64,000 bases of DNA, from positions 8,774 through 72,773 of the forward strand of contig JANRKK010000009.1 in NCBI GenBank assembly GCA_033763555.1. The letters run 5' to 3'. Position 1 is the stretch's first letter. Each line of letters starts with the position of its first letter. Origin of the DNA: JALYJG01 sp033763555. Lineage in GTDB: Bacteria; Pseudomonadota; Alphaproteobacteria; UBA9219. The position numbers and the translations under genes are program-made. Positions 17,097-25,839 of this stretch are shown here, in pieces. The notes beneath the pieces were generated by a model, which saw nothing but the letters and a program-made list of their open reading frames with translations, did no database searches and had not been told where the DNA came from.

Positions 17097-17972
17097 TTAT
17101 TTATCGCGGAAAAGCAGTGTGGGAGTCCGGACATACAGCGGATCATCCGGTTTGACATAGCGGTTCAGTACAGCGCGGATTTGACCACTGCTGTTAATCT
17201 CGCCGATGGCGTTATCGATCATATATTTCATGCGGGCATCGCCCAGCGGCATCATAAAAGCACCATTGCAGAAACGCACGGCCACAGGCAGGGATTTGAC
17301 TTTGTCCGCATTCTTTTCGTTGTAAAGGTCAACCGTGATCTGCCCGGAGAAGGCAATATCGATTTTACGGGATTTCAGCATTTGAAAAAATTCGGTGTCG
17401 TCGGAAATATCGTTGGCATAAATCTTTTCGGTCAAAGGAAATTGCTCATTGGCAATAAACTCGAACACATGGCCATTCTTGACGCCTATCTTGATGTCTT
17501 TGGCGTTGAGGACTTGCAAAGGGTTGGCGAGGTTATCAAATCGCTTATCGTCGGCACGAACGACTGCAAGAATGGGAATGTGTAAGAAAGGCGTTGAATA
17601 AGTTGCGGCTTTGGCGCGGCGCGGGTCGACACACACGCTACCGCACAACATATCATAACGGCCCGTGACAAGGCCCTGTTCAGCAACCCCCCAGCCAGTT
17701 TCTTCAATCCAATCGACCTTCAGGCCAATTTTATCGGCAAGTATGTTGGTAATGTCATACCCGATGCCGCCGAGTTTTTTCGTGTTTGGCTCAACCGTGA
17801 ACCACGGCGTGGCGACAGCATAACCGCAACGCAGCGTGCTGCTCTTCATCACGCGGTCAAAGGCGCTTCCCTCCACCATGTCGGTTTTGGGGGGTGAAAT
17901 AAGGTAATGCGCCGTGCCGAAGGCGGTTGCAAAACTGAGGACGATGATCAAAAGAATGTGAAACAGCTTCAT
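17097..17972 (-). CDS. periplasmic amino-acid-binding protein (SBP family 3)
   Basis: A 291-residue substrate-binding protein with an N-terminal signal or anchor (about residues 5-25, ILLIIVLSFATAFGTAHYL). The SBP_bac_3 pattern follows: LRCGYAVATPWFTVEPN, GGIGYDITNILADKIGL, the RYDMLCGSVCVDPRRA hinge region, and GAFMMPLGD late in the chain. It is the first gene of the transporter operon that runs on through the permease, ATPase and recJ. The ligand cannot be read from sequence. Confidence 0.88.
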   Translation of the reverse strand: MKLFHILLIIVLSFATAFGTAHYLISPPKTDMVEGSAFDRVMKSSTLRCGYAVATPWFTVEPNTKKLGGIGYDITNILADKIGLKVDWIEETGWGVAEQGLVTGRYDMLCGSVCVDPRRAKAATYSTPFLHIPILAVVRADDKRFDNLANPLQVLNAKDIKIGVKNGHVFEFIANEQFPLTEKIYANDISDDTEFFQMLKSRKIDIAFSGQITVDLYNEKNADKVKSLPVAVRFCNGAFMMPLGDARMKYMIDNAIGEINSSGQIRAVLNRYVKPDDPLYVRTPTLLFRDK

Positions 17973-18136
17973 GGCGTTCCTTGTGGTGCCGGAGATTCTG
18001 TATCGTGTTTATGAGCTTGAAATAAAACTTCTGGTTGCCGCACGGGCAGGTTGTTACTTTATTTCAGAACATAAGGAAGCGGTAAAATATTTTGGTGATG
18101 AGCAAAAGCCCATAAATAAGCGATAAAATCAGCGTA

Positions 18137-18200
18137 TTAACCATCGCTTTCCATTGAACTGCATGCCGTATCTATAGTATCAGGGCGGTTCCTTGATACT
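18137..18200 (+). promoter_or_regulatory. regulatory block of the first dockerin-like gene
   Basis: TTAACCAT at 18137-18144 (identical to a CtrA half-site) lies 36 bp before TATAGTATCA at 18173. The inverted repeat AGTATCA (18176-18182) / TGATACT (18194-18200) follows, then TTAAA. The same parts recur before the paralogue at 20227 with the same 36-bp offset. Confidence 0.5.
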
Positions 18201-18218
18201 TAAAGATGGATAGATCAA

Positions 18219-19940
18219 ATGCAAAATCCAGTTTCCCGTTTATGGCACGCGGCGCATCGCGCCTTGACCCAACGCTCTTTCACCCGATCGGCAACCGCTA
18301 CTGTGGCCTCGGTTCTGGCGGGCGCCAGCCTTTTTATCGCGCCGCGTTCGGCGGAGGCGCAGGATTATTCCATCGCTCGCAGGCTACCTGTTTTTCACTA
18401 TAACGCCGCCACAAATCAGGGACATACATCCCATCCGGCCGATATGAATAATTTCGATCAGGTTGTTGGCCATGTCAGGCCATTTGCCCTTCCCGGCAAT
18501 CCGCCCTATCCGGATAATTTGTCGGCCGTTCCAGGCAATGCCATTTTGCTCCCGCCGCAACCCTATACCTATGATGTCTCCACGGAAGTGATCACTTTCA
18601 TTGACCTGCCGGGGATTGAGCCTTTTTCGGGACTCTGCAACAACGGACCAGGCGAAATTGGTTATGTCCGTAGCAATATCGGCACCGCAAACCCACCCTG
18701 TGACGGTACGACCAAAGCTTTTACGTTCGTTGTGCGTGAAGCCGATGGAACTCAAAATGATCTGAATGTTCCGGCCAGTATTGACACATCCTGCGGCGTT
18801 TATTTCGCGGATCTGAACGATGATGGCCTGGCGGCGCTCAATTACAGAACCGCCGATGGCAGGATTCACGCCTTGACCTACAATCAAACATCCGGCCAGG
18901 TTACCAGCCTCGGTGGTGACCGTCTCAAATCTTTCGTTACGAGTGTGAGCAACAATGGAATATCGATTGTAACCTTTGATGTTAACGGCGTGCCGGGACA
19001 GGATGAGTGCACATCCGACGGGGTTTGCATGAGTTTTGAAAGCAGATATTCCAATATTCCGCCACTTGCAAACGGCGATCCTGATAATCCTAACAGGGTC
19101 AGTTTCAGCCCGGACGGCACATATATCTATGGCCGCATACAGAAAGACGAAGGCGCACCGGTTGTCGTGGCAGCCTATGATATCGGTTCTGACACCACAG
19201 CCTATGTTCAAAGCACGGGAGCTTCCGACATTTTCTCCATAGCGGGTGACGATGCTGGCAGGGTTATCGGTTATGAGGCGCGGGAAGATGTAGAGCATCC
19301 CGGCACATCGGCTGGTTTTATCTTTATCGCAAAACCGAATCCCACAGCCATACCATCGCCGACGGCTACGGCCACAGGGACGGCAACAGCGGTTCCGACT
19401 GCGACAATGACGGCAACGGCTATTCCCGCCACGGCGACAGCGACAGGAACGGCGACTGCTGTGCCAACCGCCAGCGTTACGCAAACCCGAACAGCCAGCC
19501 GCACGCCAACAGAAACCACGGCTTCAACGCCAACCGAAAGCCCGACAGAGATGCCGGACTCAACGGTGACACCAACGGCTGAGCCCAGCGCAACCGCCAC
19601 ACCGATGGAAACAGCAACGGCCGAAGCGACTGCAACCAAGACCCCATGCCCTGGTCCTTACTGCGAGGGCGACTACGGCTACAGTGGCCATCTAAGCGCC
19701 GCGAACCTTGTGCGTGTAAGGCAAGTACAGGCCGCTGCAGAAATCGCGCCTTGCGATGTTACGGACGTCAACCCCAAGAACGGCGAGATTACGGAAGACG
19801 TTGAAGTTGGCGCGGTCATACACAATATCTTCCGCAGCGATTGCCCCGGCCCGATGGGTGGCGTCGGCGGGCGCGTGGATATATCCGGGCCTACGCCGCC
19901 TGCGTCGAAGGCGACATTCTCCGGCCCGGCTCCTCGCTAG
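18219..19940 (+). CDS. secreted protein: HAF-like repeats, Pro/Thr stalk, degenerate dockerin-like end
   Basis: A 573-residue exported protein with a signal peptide (basic start, hydrophobic core about residues 28-43, likely cleavage after AEA). Residues about 50-365 hold spaced motifs such as MNNFDQVVGHVR, LNDDGLAALNYR and DDAGRVIGYEA, which resemble extracellular HAF-type repeats. Residues about 370-470 are a Pro/Thr/Ala stalk. The C terminus aligns with the dockerin-like end of the paralogue at 20227 (Cys pattern and ISGP tail shared), but Ca-ligand positions are eroded: GDYGYSGHLSAANLV. No sorting motif is visible. It is monocistronic, with a strong terminator downstream. Confidence 0.8.
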   Translation: MQNPVSRLWHAAHRALTQRSFTRSATATVASVLAGASLFIAPRSAEAQDYSIARRLPVFHYNAATNQGHTSHPADMNNFDQVVGHVRPFALPGNPPYPDNLSAVPGNAILLPPQPYTYDVSTEVITFIDLPGIEPFSGLCNNGPGEIGYVRSNIGTANPPCDGTTKAFTFVVREADGTQNDLNVPASIDTSCGVYFADLNDDGLAALNYRTADGRIHALTYNQTSGQVTSLGGDRLKSFVTSVSNNGISIVTFDVNGVPGQDECTSDGVCMSFESRYSNIPPLANGDPDNPNRVSFSPDGTYIYGRIQKDEGAPVVVAAYDIGSDTTAYVQSTGASDIFSIAGDDAGRVIGYEAREDVEHPGTSAGFIFIAKPNPTAIPSPTATATGTATAVPTATMTATAIPATATATGTATAVPTASVTQTRTASRTPTETTASTPTESPTEMPDSTVTPTAEPSATATPMETATAEATATKTPCPGPYCEGDYGYSGHLSAANLVRVRQVQAAAEIAPCDVTDVNPKNGEITEDVEVGAVIHNIFRSDCPGPMGGVGGRVDISGPTPPASKATFSGPAPR

Positions 19941-19969
19941 CCGCGATAAAATCTTTCAGCTTTTTGTGT

Positions 19970-20009
19970 TGATCATCTCTCGATCGCTTTCGAGAGATGA
20001 TCATTTTTT
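19970..20009 (+). terminator. strong intrinsic terminator
   Basis: A perfect 14-bp stem, TGATCATCTCTCGA / TCGAGAGATGATCA, with loop TCGCTT and six T residues after it, 30 bp downstream of the first dockerin-like gene. Confidence 0.9.
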
Positions 20010-20133
20010 ATGCGCAGAATAAAATTTATGTCGCGACATAAAAATGCGGCTGTCTGGTTTCAAGACATGAGGAATCCATAAAATACTTTCAGAAAGCACA
20101 AAAAAGCCATAAGTCATGCCGTTTGTTGCGCTA

Positions 20134-20196
20134 TTAACCATAACGAACCGTTGAATTTCGCGCCGAAAATATAGTATCAAACCCCCATCTGATATT
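20134..20196 (+). promoter_or_regulatory. regulatory block of the second dockerin-like gene
   Basis: TTAACCAT at 20134-20141 is 36 bp before TATAGTATCA at 20170. The inverted repeat AGTATCA (20173-20179) / TGATATT (20190-20196) follows, then TTTAAA. It matches the block at 18137-18200 in order and spacing. A shared GGATAGA element also precedes both ATG codons. Confidence 0.5.
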
Positions 20197-20226
20197 TAAA
20201 TCGATAAACTGAATGGATAGACCGAA

Positions 20227-22668
20227 ATGAAAAACCCGATTTCCTATTTATGGAACGCTGCGCGCGACGCACTGACGCACCCCTTTTCCAGGAAAAAGGT
20301 TGCCGCCTTTTTAGCGGGCTCCGCGCTGGCAGGTTCTGTCGGTCTTGCTACTCCCAGCCGTGCCGTTGCGGATTCAGCGGGGCATTCCTACACATATTTA
20401 TATCCACGCGAATTTCAATATCAGCCACCTAGTGGTCCGCCTGTAACCGTTGTTGCTAATCCCGCCTATATCAATAACAATAATATTGCGACGGGTTTTA
20501 CGATTTTTAATCCCGGGCCTGAACAGGGCTATGATTTCAACACTTTTGATCCTCTCGCCAATACCACGGAGACGTTTAAGCATCCGGTTGCTGATGCGAA
20601 CGGCCCTTTTTTCCGTCCTGAGGGCGGACTGCTGAGCGACGACAACAATCGCCTCCGTTACGTTGTCGAATACCGCTATCCACAATCTGATGGCAGCGTT
20701 TCATCTGTTCTGGCGTATGCAAACTATAACCCAAGCACAAAACTTTATGATGGCGATACTATTCTGGGGTTTAATGGGGCTGATACATCCGGCGGTATCT
20801 ATTTAACCGAGGTTATAGCTCTAAATGATGGCTTCGTAGGAAATCGTGTAGACGCGATTGGGGCTAAGCATCCCTTTGTGCAAAGTGCAAATTTTTTCCC
20901 TCTCATGGGCCCTGTTAATCAGCCCTATACAGACGCTTTTGCAAAGGGCGCTTCTGTGGAAGAAGGAACTGATAATCTGTGGATTGTCGTCGCCACCGAA
21001 GATCGGCATGACTTATGTGCCTTTAATCTTAATTCTCATGCAGAAACCTGCACGCCTTTTGCTGCCATTTCTGGCATGCCCGATTTTGCGAGGGAGCAGA
21101 ATGTCCGGATAACATCGGATATGAAGGTTGCGGGAAGCCGTGGCCCCTTGGGCGGCCCTTATGAGGGCGTCATTTTCGATATGAAAAATGGCACGCAGGA
21201 AATCATCAATCCGCCGGGTAGCAGCAATACCATCATCATTGACCTGAACGATAAGGGCTTTGCTCTGGGCTTTTATTTTGGTCCGGGCGCAGGCAATACA
21301 CCTGAAGAGCAGCAAATTCAGACTGTTCGTATTTACCTTGCCTTCCCCAACCCAACCTTGCCGCCAGCTGCCACGCCAACCTCAACAGTAGAGGAAACGG
21401 CACTACCCACCGAAACGCCGACGCCGACAGGCACGCCGACACCAGTGCCAACGGATGTGCCGACTCCTCCGCGTCCTCCAACATGGACATATCCCCCGAC
21501 GCGCACGAGGACGCCAAGCCGCACGCGTACAGCAACGCGGACGGAGACATCTGTGCCAACGGACACAGCTACACCCACAGCTACACCCACAGCTACACCC
21601 ACAGCTACACCCACAGAAACGGCCGCGGACACCCCGACCGTGACTGTGACGGAAACTTCGGTGCCGACGGTTACTTATACCTTCACCGCTACGGCTTCAG
21701 AAACGCCGATTCCCACAAACACGAATACACCGACAGCTCCTCCTTCAAGTACGCCCTCGGCGACACCCTCGGAAACACCCGTACCTTCAGCAACCTATAC
21801 GATGACATCGCTACCTACGGACACCGCGACAGCCACGGCCTCGGAAACGCCTGTGCCTCCGACAGATACAGCAACGCCAGTTCATACGGACACGCTCACG
21901 CCCGAGGATACCGCGACATCTGCGCCGCCAACGAATACGGAGACGCCGTCTCCGGTCAGTACCGTCACGGGTACGGCGACCTCTACGACAATGCCGACTT
22001 CCTCTCCAACCTGGGTATATCTCCCGCCCTACACGAGGACGCCGACCTCTTCACCGACATTCAGTGCAACGGTTGAGCCTTCGCATACCCCAACGGCCGT
22101 CAATACGAACACGCCCACAAATTTGCCGACGGCCACATCTGTTTCCACATCAACGGCAACATTTGTCCCGACGACGACTTCCACGGCCAGCGTCACACAA
22201 ACCGCGACGCGCAGCCGTACGGCAACGCCGACCTCCGAGCCGACAGCGACAAACACGGCGACGCCGCAAGATACGGGCACGCCTGTACCTACGGAAACAC
22301 CAACAGCTCAGCCCAGCGCCACTTCCTCGCCGACACATACGGTGGCGGCTACCGTTACACCGACCGTCAGCACGTCCTGTGAGGGGCTGTTTTGCGTTGG
22401 CGATTACGACGGAGACAAGCAGGTTACGGTTGCTGATCTGGTCCGTATGGTCATTAAGAGCAAGCAAACGAGCGTTGGCTTGTGCGATGCTGGCGATGCG
22501 AATCTTGATGAACAAATCACGAAATACGATCTTGATTTTTCGATCCATAATACATTGTTTGGTGCTTGCCCGAATCCTTGGGGCGGTGGCGCAACCAACA
22601 TATCGGGGCCTGTAAGGTCGGCGGCGCAAGCAACCTTGTCCGGTTCGGCTTCCTGCAACCTGAAGTAA
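20227..22668 (+). CDS. secreted protein: HAF-like repeats, long Pro/Thr stalk, dockerin-like C terminus
   Basis: An 813-residue paralogue of the preceding gene. The signal peptide starts MKNPISYLWNAARDAL, with cleavage probably after VAD. Residues about 50-375 hold motifs such as INNNNIATGFTIF and LNDKGFALGFYFG (HAF-like, inferred). Residues about 378-715 are a very long Thr/Pro/Ala/Ser stalk. The C-terminal 80 residues hold two calcium-loop-like segments, GDYDGDKQVTVADLV and GDANLDEQITKYDLD, the arrangement of type I dockerins, bracketed by four Cys shared with the paralogue. No cohesin is visible in the window. The gene ends directly against kdpD with no terminator seen. Confidence 0.82.
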   Translation: MKNPISYLWNAARDALTHPFSRKKVAAFLAGSALAGSVGLATPSRAVADSAGHSYTYLYPREFQYQPPSGPPVTVVANPAYINNNNIATGFTIFNPGPEQGYDFNTFDPLANTTETFKHPVADANGPFFRPEGGLLSDDNNRLRYVVEYRYPQSDGSVSSVLAYANYNPSTKLYDGDTILGFNGADTSGGIYLTEVIALNDGFVGNRVDAIGAKHPFVQSANFFPLMGPVNQPYTDAFAKGASVEEGTDNLWIVVATEDRHDLCAFNLNSHAETCTPFAAISGMPDFAREQNVRITSDMKVAGSRGPLGGPYEGVIFDMKNGTQEIINPPGSSNTIIIDLNDKGFALGFYFGPGAGNTPEEQQIQTVRIYLAFPNPTLPPAATPTSTVEETALPTETPTPTGTPTPVPTDVPTPPRPPTWTYPPTRTRTPSRTRTATRTETSVPTDTATPTATPTATPTATPTETAADTPTVTVTETSVPTVTYTFTATASETPIPTNTNTPTAPPSSTPSATPSETPVPSATYTMTSLPTDTATATASETPVPPTDTATPVHTDTLTPEDTATSAPPTNTETPSPVSTVTGTATSTTMPTSSPTWVYLPPYTRTPTSSPTFSATVEPSHTPTAVNTNTPTNLPTATSVSTSTATFVPTTTSTASVTQTATRSRTATPTSEPTATNTATPQDTGTPVPTETPTAQPSATSSPTHTVAATVTPTVSTSCEGLFCVGDYDGDKQVTVADLVRMVIKSKQTSVGLCDAGDANLDEQITKYDLDFSIHNTLFGACPNPWGGGATNISGPVRSAAQATLSGSASCNLK
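21565..21612 (+). repeat. four exact 12-bp tandem repeats in the stalk coding region
   Basis: Four copies of ACAGCTACACCC encode Thr-Ala-Thr-Pro repeats. The unit is a multiple of three, so slippage would change stalk length without shifting frame. Confidence 0.9.
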
Positions 22669-25344
22669 TTAGGTTTTTTGCGCGGATTTTTTGACGGGCA
22701 GGCGCAGGACAATCTGCGTGCCCACGCCATCCGTGCCCGGCTGGGCGGTGATGCGTCCGCCATGCGCCTCGATAAAACCGCGACAGATCGCAAGCCCTAG
22801 CCCCGCGCCGCTGGCGGGGGCCGCGCCAATTTTCACCCGGTAAAACATATCGAACACACGTTCCCGCTCATCTTCGGGGATGCCCGGCCCGCGATCGGTG
22901 ACCGTCAGGCGCAGGCCCGAGGCTTCACGCCGCGCCGTGACCGTCAAAGGCTGGTCGAGCGGCGCATATTTGCAGGCATTGTCGATGATATTGACGAGAA
23001 CGCGCTCAAGGATTGTGAAATCGCCATCCAGCGGCGGCAGATCATCAGGAATATCAAGGCGCAGAGGCCGCACACCGACCTGCTTGCGCAATTTCGCCAG
23101 CGCCGCGCCGACGACATCCTGCACATCCACGGCCTGGTGTTTCAGTTTTAAGCTTCCCGCCACCAGCTGCGTCATATCCAGCAGATTCTGGACAAAGCGG
23201 TTCAGACGGTCAGACTCATCCTCAATCGTTGCGAACAGATCACGCCGCGCCTTGTCGTCAAACTTATCCCAGTAATCGCGGAGGCTGGTGGTTGCACCCA
23301 AAATGGCAACCAGCGGTGTGCGCAAATCATGGCTGATGGTGGAAAGAAGGTTCGAGCGCATACGCTCCGTCTCGGTCTGCAGCCGCGCCTGCGAGATATC
23401 GGCCGTCAGGCTGGCGCGTTCGATGGAAGCAGCCGATTGGCTGGCAAGGCTGGCGAGAAAATTTTCCTGATCCGGCGACAGGGCCTCTTCCGGGGATACA
23501 GCCAGAATGCCAACGGTCTCCTTGCCCGCGCGCAGCGGCAACCCGTAAAAGGCGGCTCCCGGCAGGGTTTCCGAGTTCAGGCCCGCTGGACGGCCATGCC
23601 GCCAGGCCCAGTCCATCGCTGCGTTCGAGGCTGTGTCCAGCTGAGTATCCGCCGGGAAAGCCGCGGCGATTTCCAGCCTTTCCGCTTGCGGCAGCAGCAA
23701 GACCGTGCTGGCTTTCAGGCTCTGCGCCACATGCCGCACGGCGGCTTGCAGAATATCATCCAGCGTTGCCGCTGCCGCGATGGTCTTGTTGAAATCATAG
23801 AGGGCCTGCGTGCGCTCGGCGTTGCGGCGGGTCACTTCCACCTGTCTTTGCAGCCGCGCGCCGATCAGGCTGATCGCCAGCGCGACGACAAGGAAGAAGG
23901 ACAGAGTCAGGAAATCTTCAAAACGTTCGATGAAAAGGGAATAGCGAGGCGCGACAAACAGGAAATCAAACGCAAGAAAACTGAGGAAGCTGGCAAAAGC
24001 GGAAATGCCGAAACCGTAATCCACCGCCACCAGCAGAATACCGATCAGATAGATCAGGGATAAAGTCGGCAGGTCGGTGAGATGCCCGGCACCCCAGGCA
24101 ATGATGCTGGCCAGCGTGACAACCAAGGCCGCCTTGCCATAGGCAAACCAATCCAGCTTCGCCAGATTCGGTGCGGATGCGCGTGTCTCGCTACGTCGCC
24201 GCCGGGTTTCGCCGCCGCTCATGATCAGAATGTCAAAACTGCCGCCGCGGTCGAGCACGGCCGCCGCCACTGAGGGGCGCAGCATGCGCGAGCTGAGCGG
24301 CCGTACCGATTTGCCGATGATCAGGGTGCTGACATTGCGCGTCCGCGCCACGCGCAGGATTTCACCCGCGACATCCTCGCTGGCGACGGTCATGGTCTCG
24401 CCGCCCAAACTCTCGGCCAAATGTAACGCTTCCGTAACATCATGCCGCCCTTCTTCCGGCATGGCGGCATGGCGGTGGGTCTCGACATAGAGCGCCAGCC
24501 AGGGAATTTGTCGCCGTTCCGCCGCCCGCCGCGCCGTTCGCACCAGCGAGGCTGCCTGCCCGTCATCGGCGATGCAGACCATGATGCGGTCGCTGGTCGG
24601 CCATGGCCCCTCAATGGCGTGGCTGCGCATATAGCTCGCCATCTGCTCGTCGACGCGTTCGGCCACCTGCCGCAGGGCCAGCTCGCGCAGGGCGGTCAGA
24701 TTGCCCGGCGTGAAGAAGCGGTTCATCGCCAGCCGCGCCTGTTCGGGGATATAGACCTTGCCTTCCTTCAAGCGCTGCAGAAGCTCGTCCGGCGTCAGAT
24801 CGACCAGCTCGATCGAATCCGCTTTCTGCACCATGCTGTCCGGTACGGTTTCGCGGACGGTCACGCCCGTGATGCGGGTGACGATGTCGTTCAGGCTTTC
24901 GATATGCTGGACGTTCAACGTCGAATAAACGTCAATCCCGGCTTCCAGGATTTCCTCGACATCTTGATGGCGTTTCGGATGCCGCGCGCCGGGGATATTG
25001 GAGTGCGCCAGCTCATCGACCAGAACCAGCTTGGGCGCGCGATAGAGGATGGCGTCCAGATCCATTTCCTGAAAGGCGATGCCGCGGTAATCCAGGGTCT
25101 GGCGTGGCATGACCTCCAGCCCCTGCATCAGGTTGCTGGTTTCGCTGCGCTGATGCGTTTCGACCAGGCCGATAACGACATCAATCCCCTCTTTTTTACG
25201 CGCCTGTGCGGCGCGCAGCATGGAGTAGGTCTTGCCGACCCCGGGGGCGGCCCCGAGGAAAATCTTCAGCTTGCCGCGCTTTTCGCGGCGGACCTCGGCC
25301 AGCAGGGCGTCCGGCGACGGGCGGGTTTTTTCGGTGTCGCTCAT
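22669..25344 (-). CDS. kdpD: osmosensitive K+ channel sensor histidine kinase KdpD
   Basis: A full-length 891-residue KdpD. The N-terminal KdpD domain has Walker A GAAPGVGKTYSML near residue 32. A universal-stress-protein-like domain covers about 230-365, four clustered transmembrane helices about 400-500, and a GAF-like domain about 530-650. Next come the H-box STISHDLRTPLVAILG near residue 665 and the ATPase domain with NIIDNACKYAP, DRGPGIPEDER and GAGLGLAICRGF. In other bacteria it phosphorylates KdpE to control the KdpFABC K+ pump. Neither kdpE nor kdpFABC is in this window, which is unusual. Confidence 0.95.
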   Translation of the reverse strand: MSDTEKTRPSPDALLAEVRREKRGKLKIFLGAAPGVGKTYSMLRAAQARKKEGIDVVIGLVETHQRSETSNLMQGLEVMPRQTLDYRGIAFQEMDLDAILYRAPKLVLVDELAHSNIPGARHPKRHQDVEEILEAGIDVYSTLNVQHIESLNDIVTRITGVTVRETVPDSMVQKADSIELVDLTPDELLQRLKEGKVYIPEQARLAMNRFFTPGNLTALRELALRQVAERVDEQMASYMRSHAIEGPWPTSDRIMVCIADDGQAASLVRTARRAAERRQIPWLALYVETHRHAAMPEEGRHDVTEALHLAESLGGETMTVASEDVAGEILRVARTRNVSTLIIGKSVRPLSSRMLRPSVAAAVLDRGGSFDILIMSGGETRRRRSETRASAPNLAKLDWFAYGKAALVVTLASIIAWGAGHLTDLPTLSLIYLIGILLVAVDYGFGISAFASFLSFLAFDFLFVAPRYSLFIERFEDFLTLSFFLVVALAISLIGARLQRQVEVTRRNAERTQALYDFNKTIAAAATLDDILQAAVRHVAQSLKASTVLLLPQAERLEIAAAFPADTQLDTASNAAMDWAWRHGRPAGLNSETLPGAAFYGLPLRAGKETVGILAVSPEEALSPDQENFLASLASQSAASIERASLTADISQARLQTETERMRSNLLSTISHDLRTPLVAILGATTSLRDYWDKFDDKARRDLFATIEDESDRLNRFVQNLLDMTQLVAGSLKLKHQAVDVQDVVGAALAKLRKQVGVRPLRLDIPDDLPPLDGDFTILERVLVNIIDNACKYAPLDQPLTVTARREASGLRLTVTDRGPGIPEDERERVFDMFYRVKIGAAPASGAGLGLAICRGFIEAHGGRITAQPGTDGVGTQIVLRLPVKKSAQKT

Positions 25345-25448
25345 GGGCCTCTGTCTTAGACCATTTTGGGGCTTATCAAAAGCCTTGCCGCACCCGGATT
25401 TTTATGTCACAGGACAGCGCCTTAATACTCAGACTAAGGAGATTCGGA

Positions 25449-25751
25449 GTGGCTAAAACAGAATGGGGGCTGAAGCGCATTTGCCCGAGCTGCAGCACAC
25501 GCTATTACGATATGAAAAAGAATCCGCCCGTATGCCCGTCTTGCGGCACGGTGTTTGATCCTGAAAACCTCGTGCGTTCGCGCCGGGGCCGGACGGCCGA
25601 TAAAAAGGCAGCTGTAGCCGCACCCTCGCCGGAAGAGGTGATTGAAGATATTCCCGCCGCCGAAGGGAATGATACGGAAGACAGCCTGATCGAAGATGCC
25701 GAAGAACTCGGCGCGAACGACGTCGAAGAAGTCGTCGAGGTCGAGGAATAA
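25449..25751 (+). CDS. TIGR02300 (FYDLN-acid) family protein
   Basis: A 100-residue alphaproteobacterial protein of unknown function. GTG 25449 follows AAGGAGATTCG. The N-terminal zinc-ribbon-like part has CPSC and CPSCG pairs around YYDMKKNPPVCPSCG (about residues 13-32) and FDPENLVRSRRGR. The C-terminal half is strongly acidic (runs of Glu and Asp), which gives the family its name. A longer in-frame start upstream would read through the kdpD promoter region and is rejected. Confidence 0.85.
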   Translation: MAKTEWGLKRICPSCSTRYYDMKKNPPVCPSCGTVFDPENLVRSRRGRTADKKAAVAAPSPEEVIEDIPAAEGNDTEDSLIEDAEELGANDVEEVVEVEE

Positions 25752-25839
25752 GCCGCCTGTCCAGGCCCCGGAAAATTAGGGAGTAGGCGCTTGCAGGGGT
25801 TCTGGGTTATAGATTCAGAACCATGCCGGACATCCAACC

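Noticed and set aside
21483..22076. 197-codon alternative frame inside the dockerin-like stalk
   Set aside because: Stop-free only because of the ACC/ACG/CCG low-complexity repeat; the parent frame has signal peptide and domain structure.
21360..22370. Repetitive stretch considered as a CRISPR-like or satellite array
   Set aside because: Repeats encode a Thr/Pro stalk in frame and vary in sequence; no spacer-repeat regularity.
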